NCBI RefSeq assembly: GCF_036057275.1
Contig: NZ_CP107945.1
Location: forward strand, 8,468,830-8,532,829
DNA: 64,000 nt
From: Streptomyces sp. NBC_00390
Lineage (GTDB): Bacteria > Actinomycetota > Actinomycetes > Streptomycetales > Streptomycetaceae
Reading direction: 5' to 3'
Below the pieces are notes generated by a model. It did no database searches, had not been told where the DNA came from, and was given only the letters and a program-made list of their open reading frames with translations. Shown here in pieces: positions 42,395-50,448 of this stretch. Position 1 is the stretch's first letter, and the number at the start of each line of letters is the position of its first letter. Both the position numbers and the translations under genes were made by a program.

Positions 42395-44215
42395 TCAGTC
42401 CAGGGCGCGGTCGAGGTTGAAGGCGGCGCTTATGAGGGCGAGGTGGGTGAACGCCTGCGGAAAATTGCCCAGTTGCTCTCCGGTGTGGCTGATCTCCTCG
42501 GCGTACAGGCCGAGGTGGTTGGCGTAGGTGAGCATCTTCTCGAAGGCCAGCTGGGCTTCGTCCAGTCGACCGGCGCGGGTGAGGGCCTCGACGTACCAGA
42601 ACGAGCAGATGGAGAAGGTGCCTTCGTCGCCTTCCAGGCCGTCGGGGCTGGCCTCGGGGTCGTAGCGCCAGACCAGGGAGTCGGAGACCAGTTCGTTGCC
42701 GAGGGCGTCGAGGGTGGACAGCCACACGGGGTCGTGGGGAGCGATGAACTTGGTCAGCGGCATCATCAGCACCGCGGCGTCCAGCACGTCGCCGCCCTCG
42801 TACTGGACGAACGCCTGCCGGGCGGAGGACCAACCCTTGTCCATGATCTGCCAGTAGATCGTGTCGCGGACCGGGCCCCAGCGGACGAGCTCGGCGGGCA
42901 GGCCGCGGTGGTGGGCGATGCGGATGGCGCGGTCGATGGCCACCCAGCACATGAGGCGGGAGTAGAGGAACTTCTTGCGCCCGCCGCGGGTCTCCCACAC
43001 GCCCTCGTCCGGCTGGTCCCAGTGCCGGCAGACCCAGTTCACCAGGTCGCACACCGCGCGCCACTGGCCGCTGGTCAGAGGCCGGCACCACATGTCGTAG
43101 AGGTACACGGAGTCGATCAGGGCGCCGTAGATGTCGAGCTGCAGCTGGTTGACGGCGTCGTTGCCGACCCGCACCGGCGCCGAGCCCCGGTAGCCCTCCA
43201 GGTGGGAGAGCTCGCGTTCGGGCAACTCGGCGCGTCCGTCGATGCCGTACATGATCTGCAGCGGTCCGGCGGGGCCCTCGCGCCGGTCGTTGCGGTGGGT
43301 GAGGAAGCCCATGAACGCCTCGGCCTCCTCGGCGAAGCCGAGCCTGAGCAGCGCATAGACGGCGAACGCGGAGTCGCGCACCCACGCATAGCGGTAGTCC
43401 CAGTTCCGGCCGCCGCCGATCTGCTCGGGCAGGCTGGTGGTGGGGGCTGCCACGATGGCGCCGGTGGGGGCGTAGGTGAGCAGCTTGAGGGTGAGGGCGG
43501 AGCGGTGCACCATCTCCCGCCATCGGCCGCGGTAGCGGGACTGCTGCAGCCAGCGCCGCCAGAAGGCGACCGTGGCGGTGAACTCGTGCTCGGCCTCGGC
43601 GAGCGGGCAGCCGTGCGGCGGAGTCTCCCCGGTGACCCGGTCGAGGGCGAAGACCGCCGTCTCGCCCCGGGACAGGGTGAACTCCGTCCGGACGTCCTGC
43701 TCGTCGCACTCCAGCGGCACCGTGGCGGTCAGCGTCAGTGTCAGCGCCTCGGAAGTGAACAGGGCCGCCCCCTCCAGGAGCCGCAGGGTGTGCCGGTGGG
43801 CGCCGTAGCCGAACCGTGGAGCCACCCGGGCCCGGAACGGGATCGTTCCGCGGACGCACACCACCCGCCGGATCAGCCGGTGGCGCTCGGCTTCGCCGGC
43901 CTCCGCCACCGGCATGAAGTCCTGGATCTCTCCCAGCCCGTCCTCGGTGAAGAACCGGGTGATCAGCACATTGGTGTCCGGGAAGTAGAACTGCTTGGTG
44001 CCGGCCGGCACGGCGGCGGACAGCTCGAACGCCCCGCCCCGGTCCGCGTCCAGGATCGCGGCGAACACACTCGGGGAGTCGAAGGAGGGGCAGCAGTACC
44101 AGTCGATGGTCCCGTCGGTGCCCACCAGGGCGGCCGTGCGCAGATCCCCGATCAGGCCGTGCTCGGCGATCGGGAGATACGGCGCTGAAGTGTGCTGTGT
44201 CGGTGCTCCGGACAT
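42395..44215 (-). CDS. GH15-family glycosidase (trehalase/glucoamylase-like)
   Basis: ATG at 44215 gives 606 residues, normal for actinobacterial GH15 proteins. The N-terminal beta-domain begins YLPIAEHGLIGDLRTAALVG and DGTIDWYCCPSFDSPSVFA. The (alpha/alpha)6 catalytic barrel has NWDYRYAWVRDSAF, VNQLQLDIYG and GTFSICSFWYVEALTRAG, where catalytic glutamates lie. No signal peptide is seen, so it is likely cytoplasmic, acting on trehalose or short alpha-glucans. The exact substrate is uncertain. Neighbours do not form a sugar operon. Confidence 0.93.
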   Translation of the reverse strand: MSGAPTQHTSAPYLPIAEHGLIGDLRTAALVGTDGTIDWYCCPSFDSPSVFAAILDADRGGAFELSAAVPAGTKQFYFPDTNVLITRFFTEDGLGEIQDFMPVAEAGEAERHRLIRRVVCVRGTIPFRARVAPRFGYGAHRHTLRLLEGAALFTSEALTLTLTATVPLECDEQDVRTEFTLSRGETAVFALDRVTGETPPHGCPLAEAEHEFTATVAFWRRWLQQSRYRGRWREMVHRSALTLKLLTYAPTGAIVAAPTTSLPEQIGGGRNWDYRYAWVRDSAFAVYALLRLGFAEEAEAFMGFLTHRNDRREGPAGPLQIMYGIDGRAELPERELSHLEGYRGSAPVRVGNDAVNQLQLDIYGALIDSVYLYDMWCRPLTSGQWRAVCDLVNWVCRHWDQPDEGVWETRGGRKKFLYSRLMCWVAIDRAIRIAHHRGLPAELVRWGPVRDTIYWQIMDKGWSSARQAFVQYEGGDVLDAAVLMMPLTKFIAPHDPVWLSTLDALGNELVSDSLVWRYDPEASPDGLEGDEGTFSICSFWYVEALTRAGRLDEAQLAFEKMLTYANHLGLYAEEISHTGEQLGNFPQAFTHLALISAAFNLDRALD

Positions 44216-44473
44216 CGCAGCAGCCTCCCTGTGCTCCTGCCTCTACTGTGGTCCTTCCCGATCGCAGGGGCATCAGGTCGGCCCGGTGAGGGCATCGAGC
44301 ACCCGGCAAGCGGAGGTCTGCCCTCCGGCCGCGATGCGGTCGAACCTGCGCACGTGAGCGACCAGGCACGCAACGTCGCCGCGCACGTCCGCCGCTCGCC
44401 GCCCTTGCGCCCAGGCGCTTCAGGCGGCGAAGAAGTGTTCGTCGGCGGAGCCCGTGGCGGCCGCTCCGCTCCG

Positions 44474-45121
44474 TCAGCGCTTGCGGGTCTGTGCGATATG
44501 GCTCTCCACGCCGACGATCGTGGCGTCCAGCGCCAGGCGGAAGACGCGGTTCTCGTCACGGCCTGGATGGGCGAGCCCGTCTTCGCCGACAGTGGGGGGT
44601 TTGAGGCGCGACCACCGGTGGAGCGCGCCGTTGAGCTCGGCGGTGAGGACACCGGTGATGACGCAGCACACGAGAGCGGCGATCTGCGGGAGCTCGGAGT
44701 GCGGCACCCCGGCGGCGTCCAGGATCGCGGCGAGCGCAACCCAGAACGGGTCTTCGGGCTGGATGAAGTCCGCCTGGTGGCTGAACGAGTAGGCCATCAG
44801 GTTGGGGTGGCGGTGCGCCAGCGTCCGGAAATCCGTGGCGAGCAGGCGGATGCGCTCCTGCCAGGGAGCGTCCTCCAGTGTCACGGTGCGGAACTGGGCG
44901 CCGACCGTTCTCGCCACGCCGCGCAGTAGGGCGTCCTTGTTCGGCACGTGGTGGTACAGCGACATCGGGTTCGCATCGAGCGCGGTCGCGAGTTTGCGCA
45001 TGGTGAGCGCCTCGACCCCCTCCGCGTCGATGAGCTGCAGGGCGGCGGCATAGATCCCGGCCTCGGTCAGAGGCACCTCCCTCTTCCTGGTTCCCCGCGG
45101 GGGACGCTTCACCTTTTCCAT
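44474..45121 (-). CDS. TetR-family regulator, probable repressor of the P450 gene
   Basis: ATG at 45121 gives 215 residues. The HTH at about residues 22-66 reads YAAALQLIDAEGVEALTMRK, LATALDANPMSLYHHV. The C-terminal part resembles the TetR/AcrR ligand domain (LMAYSFSHQADFIQ). It diverges from the P450-reductase gene. Three copies of a CCATACGGCGTATGG-like palindrome sit between the genes, one only 20 bases before its start, so autorepression and P450 control are likely. It differs from the two other TetR proteins in the window. Confidence 0.92.
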   Translation of the reverse strand: MEKVKRPPRGTRKREVPLTEAGIYAAALQLIDAEGVEALTMRKLATALDANPMSLYHHVPNKDALLRGVARTVGAQFRTVTLEDAPWQERIRLLATDFRTLAHRHPNLMAYSFSHQADFIQPEDPFWVALAAILDAAGVPHSELPQIAALVCCVITGVLTAELNGALHRWSRLKPPTVGEDGLAHPGRDENRVFRLALDATIVGVESHIAQTRKR

Positions 45122-45140
45122 GCCCCGGACGCTATCAGTT

Positions 45141-45155
45141 TCGTACGGCGTATGG
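45141..45155. promoter_or_regulatory. Operator, imperfect copy of CCATACGGCGTATGG
   Basis: TCGTACGGCGTATGG, 20 bases upstream of the TetR start codon; one half-site is perfect. Confidence 0.6.
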
Positions 45156-45219
45156 AAATGACCTCGGCCACACGGCGGCATGGCGGCCGCTCGTGCGGCC
45201 CCGGGGTTGCAGTTGCTTT

Positions 45220-45234
45220 CCATACGGCGTACGG
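45220..45234. promoter_or_regulatory. Operator, CCATACGGCGTACGG
   Basis: Differs from the perfect palindrome by one base. It lies 23 bases from the next copy, so two dimers could bind side by side. Confidence 0.6.
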
Positions 45235-45242
45235 TACTAATT

Positions 45243-45257
45243 CCATACGGCGTATGT
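45243..45257. promoter_or_regulatory. Operator, CCATACGGCGTATGT
   Basis: Differs from the perfect palindrome by its last base. It is about 70 bases upstream of the P450 start, a position where repressor binding would block its promoter. Confidence 0.6.
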
Positions 45258-45325
45258 TTCCGTGGTGCACCGCGCATCGACCGGCGCCCTTGCCCGATTC
45301 CCTCCCCTGCCTGAAGGAGCAAGCC

Positions 45326-48300
45326 ATGTCCACCCAGTCCAAGAACGACCTGCGACCCATCCGGTCTCCGCGCGGGGTCCCCTTCCTCGGCCACACGCCG
45401 CAGATCCCCAGCACCAACCCGGTGGAGTACTTCGGCGAGCTGTCCAAGCAGTTCCCCGAGGGCATCTACGGCATGGAGATCGCCGGCATCGAGCAGGTCT
45501 TCGTCTCCGACCCGGACCTGGTGGCCGAGGTCTGCGACGAGACGCGGTTCTTCAAGCAGATCGAGAAGACGCCGCTGAACCATGTGCGGGACTTCACGGG
45601 CGCGGGCCTGTTCACGGCCCACCAGCACGAGGAGGAATGGGGCATGGCGCACCGGATCCTCCTGCCGGCGTTCAGCCAGCGGGCCATGAAGGCCTACTAC
45701 GGGCAGATGCTGGAGATCGCCCAGAACCTGGTGGGCAAGTGGGAGAGCCGGGAGGGCCGGCCGGTCAACATCACCGACGACTACACACGGCTCACCCTGG
45801 ACACCATCGCCCTGTCGGGATTCGGCTACCGGTTCGACTCCTTCGCCAAGGAGGAGCTGCACCCCTTCCTCAACGCGCTGCTGGAGTCGCTGATCGAGTC
45901 GCTGCGGCGCTCCCAGGAGCTGCCGATGATGACCAAGCTCCGCAAGGCCGATGCCAAGAGGTACGGCGAGAACATCCAGCTGATGCAGGACCTGGTCGGC
46001 AGTGTGATCAAGGAGCGCCACGAGGGCAAGGGCAGCGCCGAGGAAGACCTGCTGGGCCTGATGCTGGAAGCGACCGACCCGGAGACCGGCGAACGGCTGT
46101 ACGACGACAATGTCCGCGACCAGGTGGTGACGTTCCTGATCGCCGGTCACGAGACCACCAGTGGCCTGCTGTCGTTCGCCACGTACTCGCTGATGCGCAA
46201 CCCGCACGTGCTGGCCCAGGCCTACGCCGAGGTGGACCGCCTGCTGCCCGGCGACACGGTCCCGGACTACGACACGATCATGCAGCTGGACGTCATCCCG
46301 CGCATCCTGGAGGAGACCCTGCGCCTGTGGGCTCCCATCCCGGCGATCTCCAAGGCGCCGCTGGAGGACACCGTCATCGGTGACCGCTACGAGCTGAAGA
46401 AGGGAACGCGGGTCAACCTCCTCATGGGCCCGCTGCACACCCACCCCAAGGCGTGGGACCGGCCGGAGGAGTTCGACATCGACCGGTGGCTGCCGGAGAA
46501 CCGGGTCCACCACCACCCGCACGCCTACAAGCCGTTCGGCAACGGCGTGCGTGCCTGCATCGGCCGGCAGTTCGCGCTCACCGAGGCCCGTCTGGCCCTC
46601 GCGCTGGTGCTGCAGAAGTTCAAGTTCTCCGACACGACCGACTACAAGATGGACGTCAAGGAGGCGCTGACGCGCAAGCCCGGCGGCTTCGAACTGCACG
46701 TGCGCACCCGTCAGGAGCACGAGCGCACCGTCTTCGGCGCCGCGGACCTGCAGACCGACGGCACGCAGCAGCAGACCGCGGTCAGCGGTGTCGGGGTGAA
46801 CCTGACCGTCGCCTACGGCTCCAGCCTGGGCAGCAGCGAGGACCTCGCGCGCACCATCGCCGACCGCGGTGAGCGCTCCGGGTTCGGCACCACCTTGGTC
46901 GGCCTGGACGAGCTGGGCGACAACCTGCCCACCGAGGGACTGCTCGCCGTCGTGGCCTCCAGCTACAACGGCAAGGCCCCGGACAACGCGCAGCGTTTCG
47001 ACGACCTGCTCTCCGCCGGACTCCCGCAGGGCTCGCTGTCCAACGTGCGGTTCGCGCTGCTGGGTGCCGGCAACACCCAGTGGGTGGCCACCTACCAGGC
47101 CTTCCCCAAGCGGATCGAGGAAGGCCTGCTGGCCGCCGGCGCCACCCCCGTCATCGAGCGCGGCATCGCGGATGCCGCCGGTGACTTCGACGGCATGGCC
47201 ACCCGCTGGATGGACACCCTGTGGACCACCCTGGCCGAGGAGTACGCCGCCGACACCTCCCAGGCGAGCGGACCGCGCTTCCAGGTGCAGATGCTCACCG
47301 AGGCCGACGTGCGCCCGGCGATCGTCTCCGAGCAGGCCTACCCGCTGACCGTGATCGCCAACGAGGAACTCGTGGCAGACGCCACCGGCCTGTGGGACTT
47401 CAGCATCGAGCCGCCGCGCCCGGCCGCGAAGTCCATCACCATCGAGCTCCCCGACGGTGTCACCTACGACACCGGCAACCACCTCGCCGTCTTCGCCAAG
47501 AACGACCCCGCGCTGGTCAACCGCGCCCTCGCGGGGCTCGGCGTCGACCGCGACCAGGCCCTGCGCCTGGACCAGCCCGCCGGCGGCCGCACCCACCTCC
47601 CGGTGGGCACCCCCGTCACCGCAGGCCTGCTGCTCACCGAGTTCCTGGAGCTGCAGGACGTGGCCACCCGCTCCCAGATACAGACGCTGGCCGAGTACAC
47701 CCAGTGCCCGTGGACCCGGCCGCAGCTGCAGGCCTACACGGCCGACACCGCCGAAGCCGAGGAGCGCTACCAGGCCGAGATCCTGGGCAAGCGCGTCTCC
47801 GTACTGGGTCTGCTGGAGCGCTTCCCCGCGGTCGAACTGCCACTGGCGGTCTTCCTGGAGATGATGGGCCCGATCCGCCCCCGCTTCTACTCCATCTCCT
47901 CCTCCCCGCTGGCCAACCCGCGCCACGTGCGCCTGACCGTCGGCCTCCTGGAAGGCCCGGCCCTGTCCGGCGACGGCCGGTACCGCGGCACCTGCTCCTC
48001 CTACATCGCAGGCCTCGAGCCCGAAGACGTCGTCTACGGCTACGTGCGCGTGCCCTCCCCGACCTTCGCCCCGCCGGCCGACCCCGCCACGCCGCTGATC
48101 CTCATCGGCCCCGGCACCGGCATCGCGCCCCTGCGCGGCTTCCTCGAGGAGCGTGCCCACCAGCACGCGAACGGCACCCAGGCGGGCCTGTCCCAGGTCT
48201 TCGTCGGCTGCCGCCACCCGGAGCACGACTACTTCTACCGGCAGGAGATGCAGGACTGGGAGCAGGCCGGGATCGCCCAGGTGCACACCGCTTACTCCGC

Positions 48301-48547
48301 GGTGACCGGCCACCCGGCCCGGTTCGTCCAGGACGCCATCGCGGGCGCCGCCGACACCGTGTGGCAGGCCATCCAGGACGGCGCGTACATCTACGTCTGC
48401 GGTGACGGCCGCCGCATGGCACCCGCCGTGCGCGAGGCGCTCGCCGCCATCTACCGCAAGCACACCGGCAGCGACGACGAGGCCGCCCAGCAGTGGCTCG
48501 CCCAGCTGGAAGCGGACGAGCGCTACCAGCAGGACGTCTTCGCCTGA
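45326..48547 (+). CDS. Self-sufficient cytochrome P450-reductase fusion (CYP102/P450 BM3 type)
   Basis: ATG at 45326 follows GAAGGAGC and gives 1073 residues, close to P450 BM3. The P450 domain (1-470) has I-helix AGHETTSG (about 273), ETLRLW, and heme ligand FGNGVRACIGR (Cys about 411). A flavodoxin-like FMN domain follows (490-645; VAYGSSLGSSEDLARTIADR), then an FAD/NADPH reductase (680-1073; RPRFYSISSSPL, GPGTGIAPLRGFL, YVCGDGRRMAPAV). CYP102 enzymes hydroxylate fatty acids or related hydrophobic compounds near the chain end. The divergent TetR and operators suggest substrate-induced expression, and a zinc dehydrogenase downstream could oxidise the hydroxylated product. Confidence 0.95.
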   Translation: MSTQSKNDLRPIRSPRGVPFLGHTPQIPSTNPVEYFGELSKQFPEGIYGMEIAGIEQVFVSDPDLVAEVCDETRFFKQIEKTPLNHVRDFTGAGLFTAHQHEEEWGMAHRILLPAFSQRAMKAYYGQMLEIAQNLVGKWESREGRPVNITDDYTRLTLDTIALSGFGYRFDSFAKEELHPFLNALLESLIESLRRSQELPMMTKLRKADAKRYGENIQLMQDLVGSVIKERHEGKGSAEEDLLGLMLEATDPETGERLYDDNVRDQVVTFLIAGHETTSGLLSFATYSLMRNPHVLAQAYAEVDRLLPGDTVPDYDTIMQLDVIPRILEETLRLWAPIPAISKAPLEDTVIGDRYELKKGTRVNLLMGPLHTHPKAWDRPEEFDIDRWLPENRVHHHPHAYKPFGNGVRACIGRQFALTEARLALALVLQKFKFSDTTDYKMDVKEALTRKPGGFELHVRTRQEHERTVFGAADLQTDGTQQQTAVSGVGVNLTVAYGSSLGSSEDLARTIADRGERSGFGTTLVGLDELGDNLPTEGLLAVVASSYNGKAPDNAQRFDDLLSAGLPQGSLSNVRFALLGAGNTQWVATYQAFPKRIEEGLLAAGATPVIERGIADAAGDFDGMATRWMDTLWTTLAEEYAADTSQASGPRFQVQMLTEADVRPAIVSEQAYPLTVIANEELVADATGLWDFSIEPPRPAAKSITIELPDGVTYDTGNHLAVFAKNDPALVNRALAGLGVDRDQALRLDQPAGGRTHLPVGTPVTAGLLLTEFLELQDVATRSQIQTLAEYTQCPWTRPQLQAYTADTAEAEERYQAEILGKRVSVLGLLERFPAVELPLAVFLEMMGPIRPRFYSISSSPLANPRHVRLTVGLLEGPALSGDGRYRGTCSSYIAGLEPEDVVYGYVRVPSPTFAPPADPATPLILIGPGTGIAPLRGFLEERAHQHANGTQAGLSQVFVGCRHPEHDYFYRQEMQDWEQAGIAQVHTAYSAVTGHPARFVQDAIAGAADTVWQAIQDGAYIYVCGDGRRMAPAVREALAAIYRKHTGSDDEAAQQWLAQLEADERYQQDVFA

Positions 48548-48557
48548 CCCCCAGGCG

Positions 48558-48598
48558 CCGGGAGGGTGCGGCGGTCCTGACACCCCGCACCCTCCCGG
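48558..48598 (+). terminator. Strong hairpin between the P450 and alcohol dehydrogenase genes
   Basis: CCGGGAGGGTGCGG and CCGCACCCTCCCGG form a perfect 14-bp stem around a 13-base loop, 10 bases after the P450 stop. It may end most transcripts or act as a partial terminator that lowers dehydrogenase expression. Confidence 0.65.
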
Positions 48599-48678
48599 CC
48601 ACCACTCACCCGCGAGGCACCACACGGCACCCATCGGCCCGAACCGCCGGGAGTGCCGCTCACAGAAAGCAGAGCACC

Positions 48679-49725
48679 ATGGACACCATGCTCGCCGGAC
48701 GCTTCCACCTGGACAGCAAGAAGTTCGCCGTGGAGGAGGTCCCCGTCCCCGTGCCCGGCCCGGGCGAGGTCCTCATAGAGGTGAAGGCCGCAGGCGTCTG
48801 CCTGTCGGACGTCCACCTCATCGACGGCTCCCTCGTCCCGCTGTTCGCCACCTCCGACACGGTCACCGTCGGCCACGAGGTCTCCGGTGTGATCCACACC
48901 CTCGGACCCGGCCTCAAGCGCGGCCTGACCGTGGGCACCCGCGTCACCCTGGAGGCCGGCAAGACCTGCGGCCAGTGCGCCGGCTGCGTGCGCCGCCGCC
49001 CCTGCACCCAGATGCTCACCGCCGGCATCGACTACGACGGCGGCTGGGCCCAGTACACCCTCGCCCGCGAGGACACCCTCATCCCCATCCCCGACAACCT
49101 CCCCTTCGACCAGGCCGCGATCATCCCCGACGCGGTCTCCACCCCCTACGCCGCCGTCGTCGCCACCGCCGGTGTACGCCCCGCCCAGTCCGTCGGCATC
49201 TGGGGCGTGGGCGGTGTCGGCGCCCACAACGTCCGCGTCGCCCGCCTGGCCGGCGCCGCGCCGATCATTGCCGTCGACCCGCTGCCCGGCGCCCGGGAGC
49301 GTGCCCTGGCCTTCGGTGCGGATTTCGCCCTGGACCCGGCCGCCGACGACTTCGCCGACCAGGTCCGCGCGGCCACCGCCGGACGGGGCCTGGACTTCGC
49401 CTTCGACTGCGCCGGCGTGCCGGCGGTCCGTGAGCAGGCCGCCGCCGTGCTCGGCCTGAACGGAGTCCTCATCCTGGTCGGCATCAGTCCCAGGCCGATC
49501 ACCATCAGCGAGGGCCTGACCTTCAACTACCTGGGCAAGCAGGTGCGCGGCCACTACGGCGGCACCCCCGAGTCCGTCACCGAGCTGGTCCGGCTGGCCG
49601 AGGTCGGCCGTCTCGACCTGGCCCCCTCCATCACCGACCACATCCCGCTCGCCGAGGCCGCCGACGCGGTCAACCGGCTGGAGAACAAGATCGGCGACCC
49701 GATCCGCCTCATCCTCGTCCCCTGA
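48679..49725 (+). CDS. Zinc-dependent alcohol dehydrogenase (MDR family)
   Basis: ATG at 48679 gives 348 residues. Catalytic zinc ligands lie in AAGVCLSDVHLID and TVGHEVSGVIHTLGPG. The structural-zinc loop CGQCAGCVRRRPC has all four cysteines. The Rossmann domain has VGIWGVGGVGAHN, and the Asp in IIAVDPLPGA suggests NAD preference. It follows the P450 fusion on the same strand after 131 bases and a hairpin. A role in oxidising alcohols made by the P450 is plausible but not shown by sequence. Confidence 0.93.
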   Translation: MDTMLAGRFHLDSKKFAVEEVPVPVPGPGEVLIEVKAAGVCLSDVHLIDGSLVPLFATSDTVTVGHEVSGVIHTLGPGLKRGLTVGTRVTLEAGKTCGQCAGCVRRRPCTQMLTAGIDYDGGWAQYTLAREDTLIPIPDNLPFDQAAIIPDAVSTPYAAVVATAGVRPAQSVGIWGVGGVGAHNVRVARLAGAAPIIAVDPLPGARERALAFGADFALDPAADDFADQVRAATAGRGLDFAFDCAGVPAVREQAAAVLGLNGVLILVGISPRPITISEGLTFNYLGKQVRGHYGGTPESVTELVRLAEVGRLDLAPSITDHIPLAEAADAVNRLENKIGDPIRLILVP

Positions 49726-49773
49726 CAACTGAACAGAAAGTTCATCAAGACCACCTCAGGGCAGGGGTGAGTG

Positions 49774-49804
49774 GGCGCCGGTGCTTGATGGGAGCACCGG
49801 CGCC
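49774..49804 (+). terminator. Hairpin terminator after the alcohol dehydrogenase
   Basis: GGCGCCGGTGCT and AGCACCGGCGCC form a perfect 12-bp stem with a 7-base loop, 48 bases after the stop. A close relative of this hairpin lies at 60164-60195. Confidence 0.7.
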
Positions 49805-50448
49805 TACGGCTTCCCGGTATCCGGGTCTGGCGCACACCGGCTCCGGGGCAGGTGAAGTCGGCAGGGCGAGCCGGGTGATACCTCTGCGTGGGACGCACCG
49901 ATGTACTGGCGCCACGCCGAGTGGAGAATCAGGTCCTCGCCCGCGTCGGGATCCCGAAGGTCTGGTCGGATCATGTGCAGGTCCCGCGGCCTCCGTTCTG
50001 CGGGAGGCGGATGGGCGGGTGGGGTCGCAGGCGGGCGGACTGTACGCCGCTTCCAAGGAGCCGGTTCCGGCACCCAGGTACGAGGCGCCGGCAGCGGTTC
50101 CACAGTCCGCAGCGGACGTCCCCCCGGTCGACCTGGGCCTGTGCCCCGGGGGACGACCTCGAACCTGCGGTGCAGGCCGGCCAGTTCACCAGGACTGATG
50201 CCCAGTTCCTCAGCGATGCGGGGCCGGGCCTCCTGCGATCAGCGGCGCGACCTCATCCACCATCCGTCGACGGCCATGTCCGCGCGCGGCCCGACGGGGG
50301 CGACCGGGGCAGGCTGCCCACCGACAACCAAGATTCGGTCACGTTCGTCCGCACGTGACCGGGCGGGTCAGGTTACGCCGACAGGTGCTGCATCGTCAGC
50401 CAGTAGAAGCCCCCGGGCGATCGTCTCGGCGGGCCGGGCGAATGGTGC
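49805..50448. other. Intergenic stretch, no supported gene
   Basis: A minus-strand stretch (EELGISPGELAGLHRRFEVV, near 50100-50215) looks protein-like but lacks a start and a recognisable family. Nothing else is seen. Confidence 0.4.

Noticed and set aside
42365..44188. A 607-residue plus-strand frame antisense to GH15
   Set aside because: Val/Gly-rich antisense shadow with no start signal or domain.
42228..44369. A 713-residue frame overlapping the GH15 gene on the same strand
   Set aside because: Arg/Pro-rich shadow. The GH15 frame has the conserved motifs and correct length.
44474..48634. A 1386-residue open frame antisense to the P450-reductase gene
   Set aside because: It is a GC-bias shadow. 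Only its last 215 residues (44474-45121) form the TetR protein; the rest mirrors the P450 codons and has no domain.
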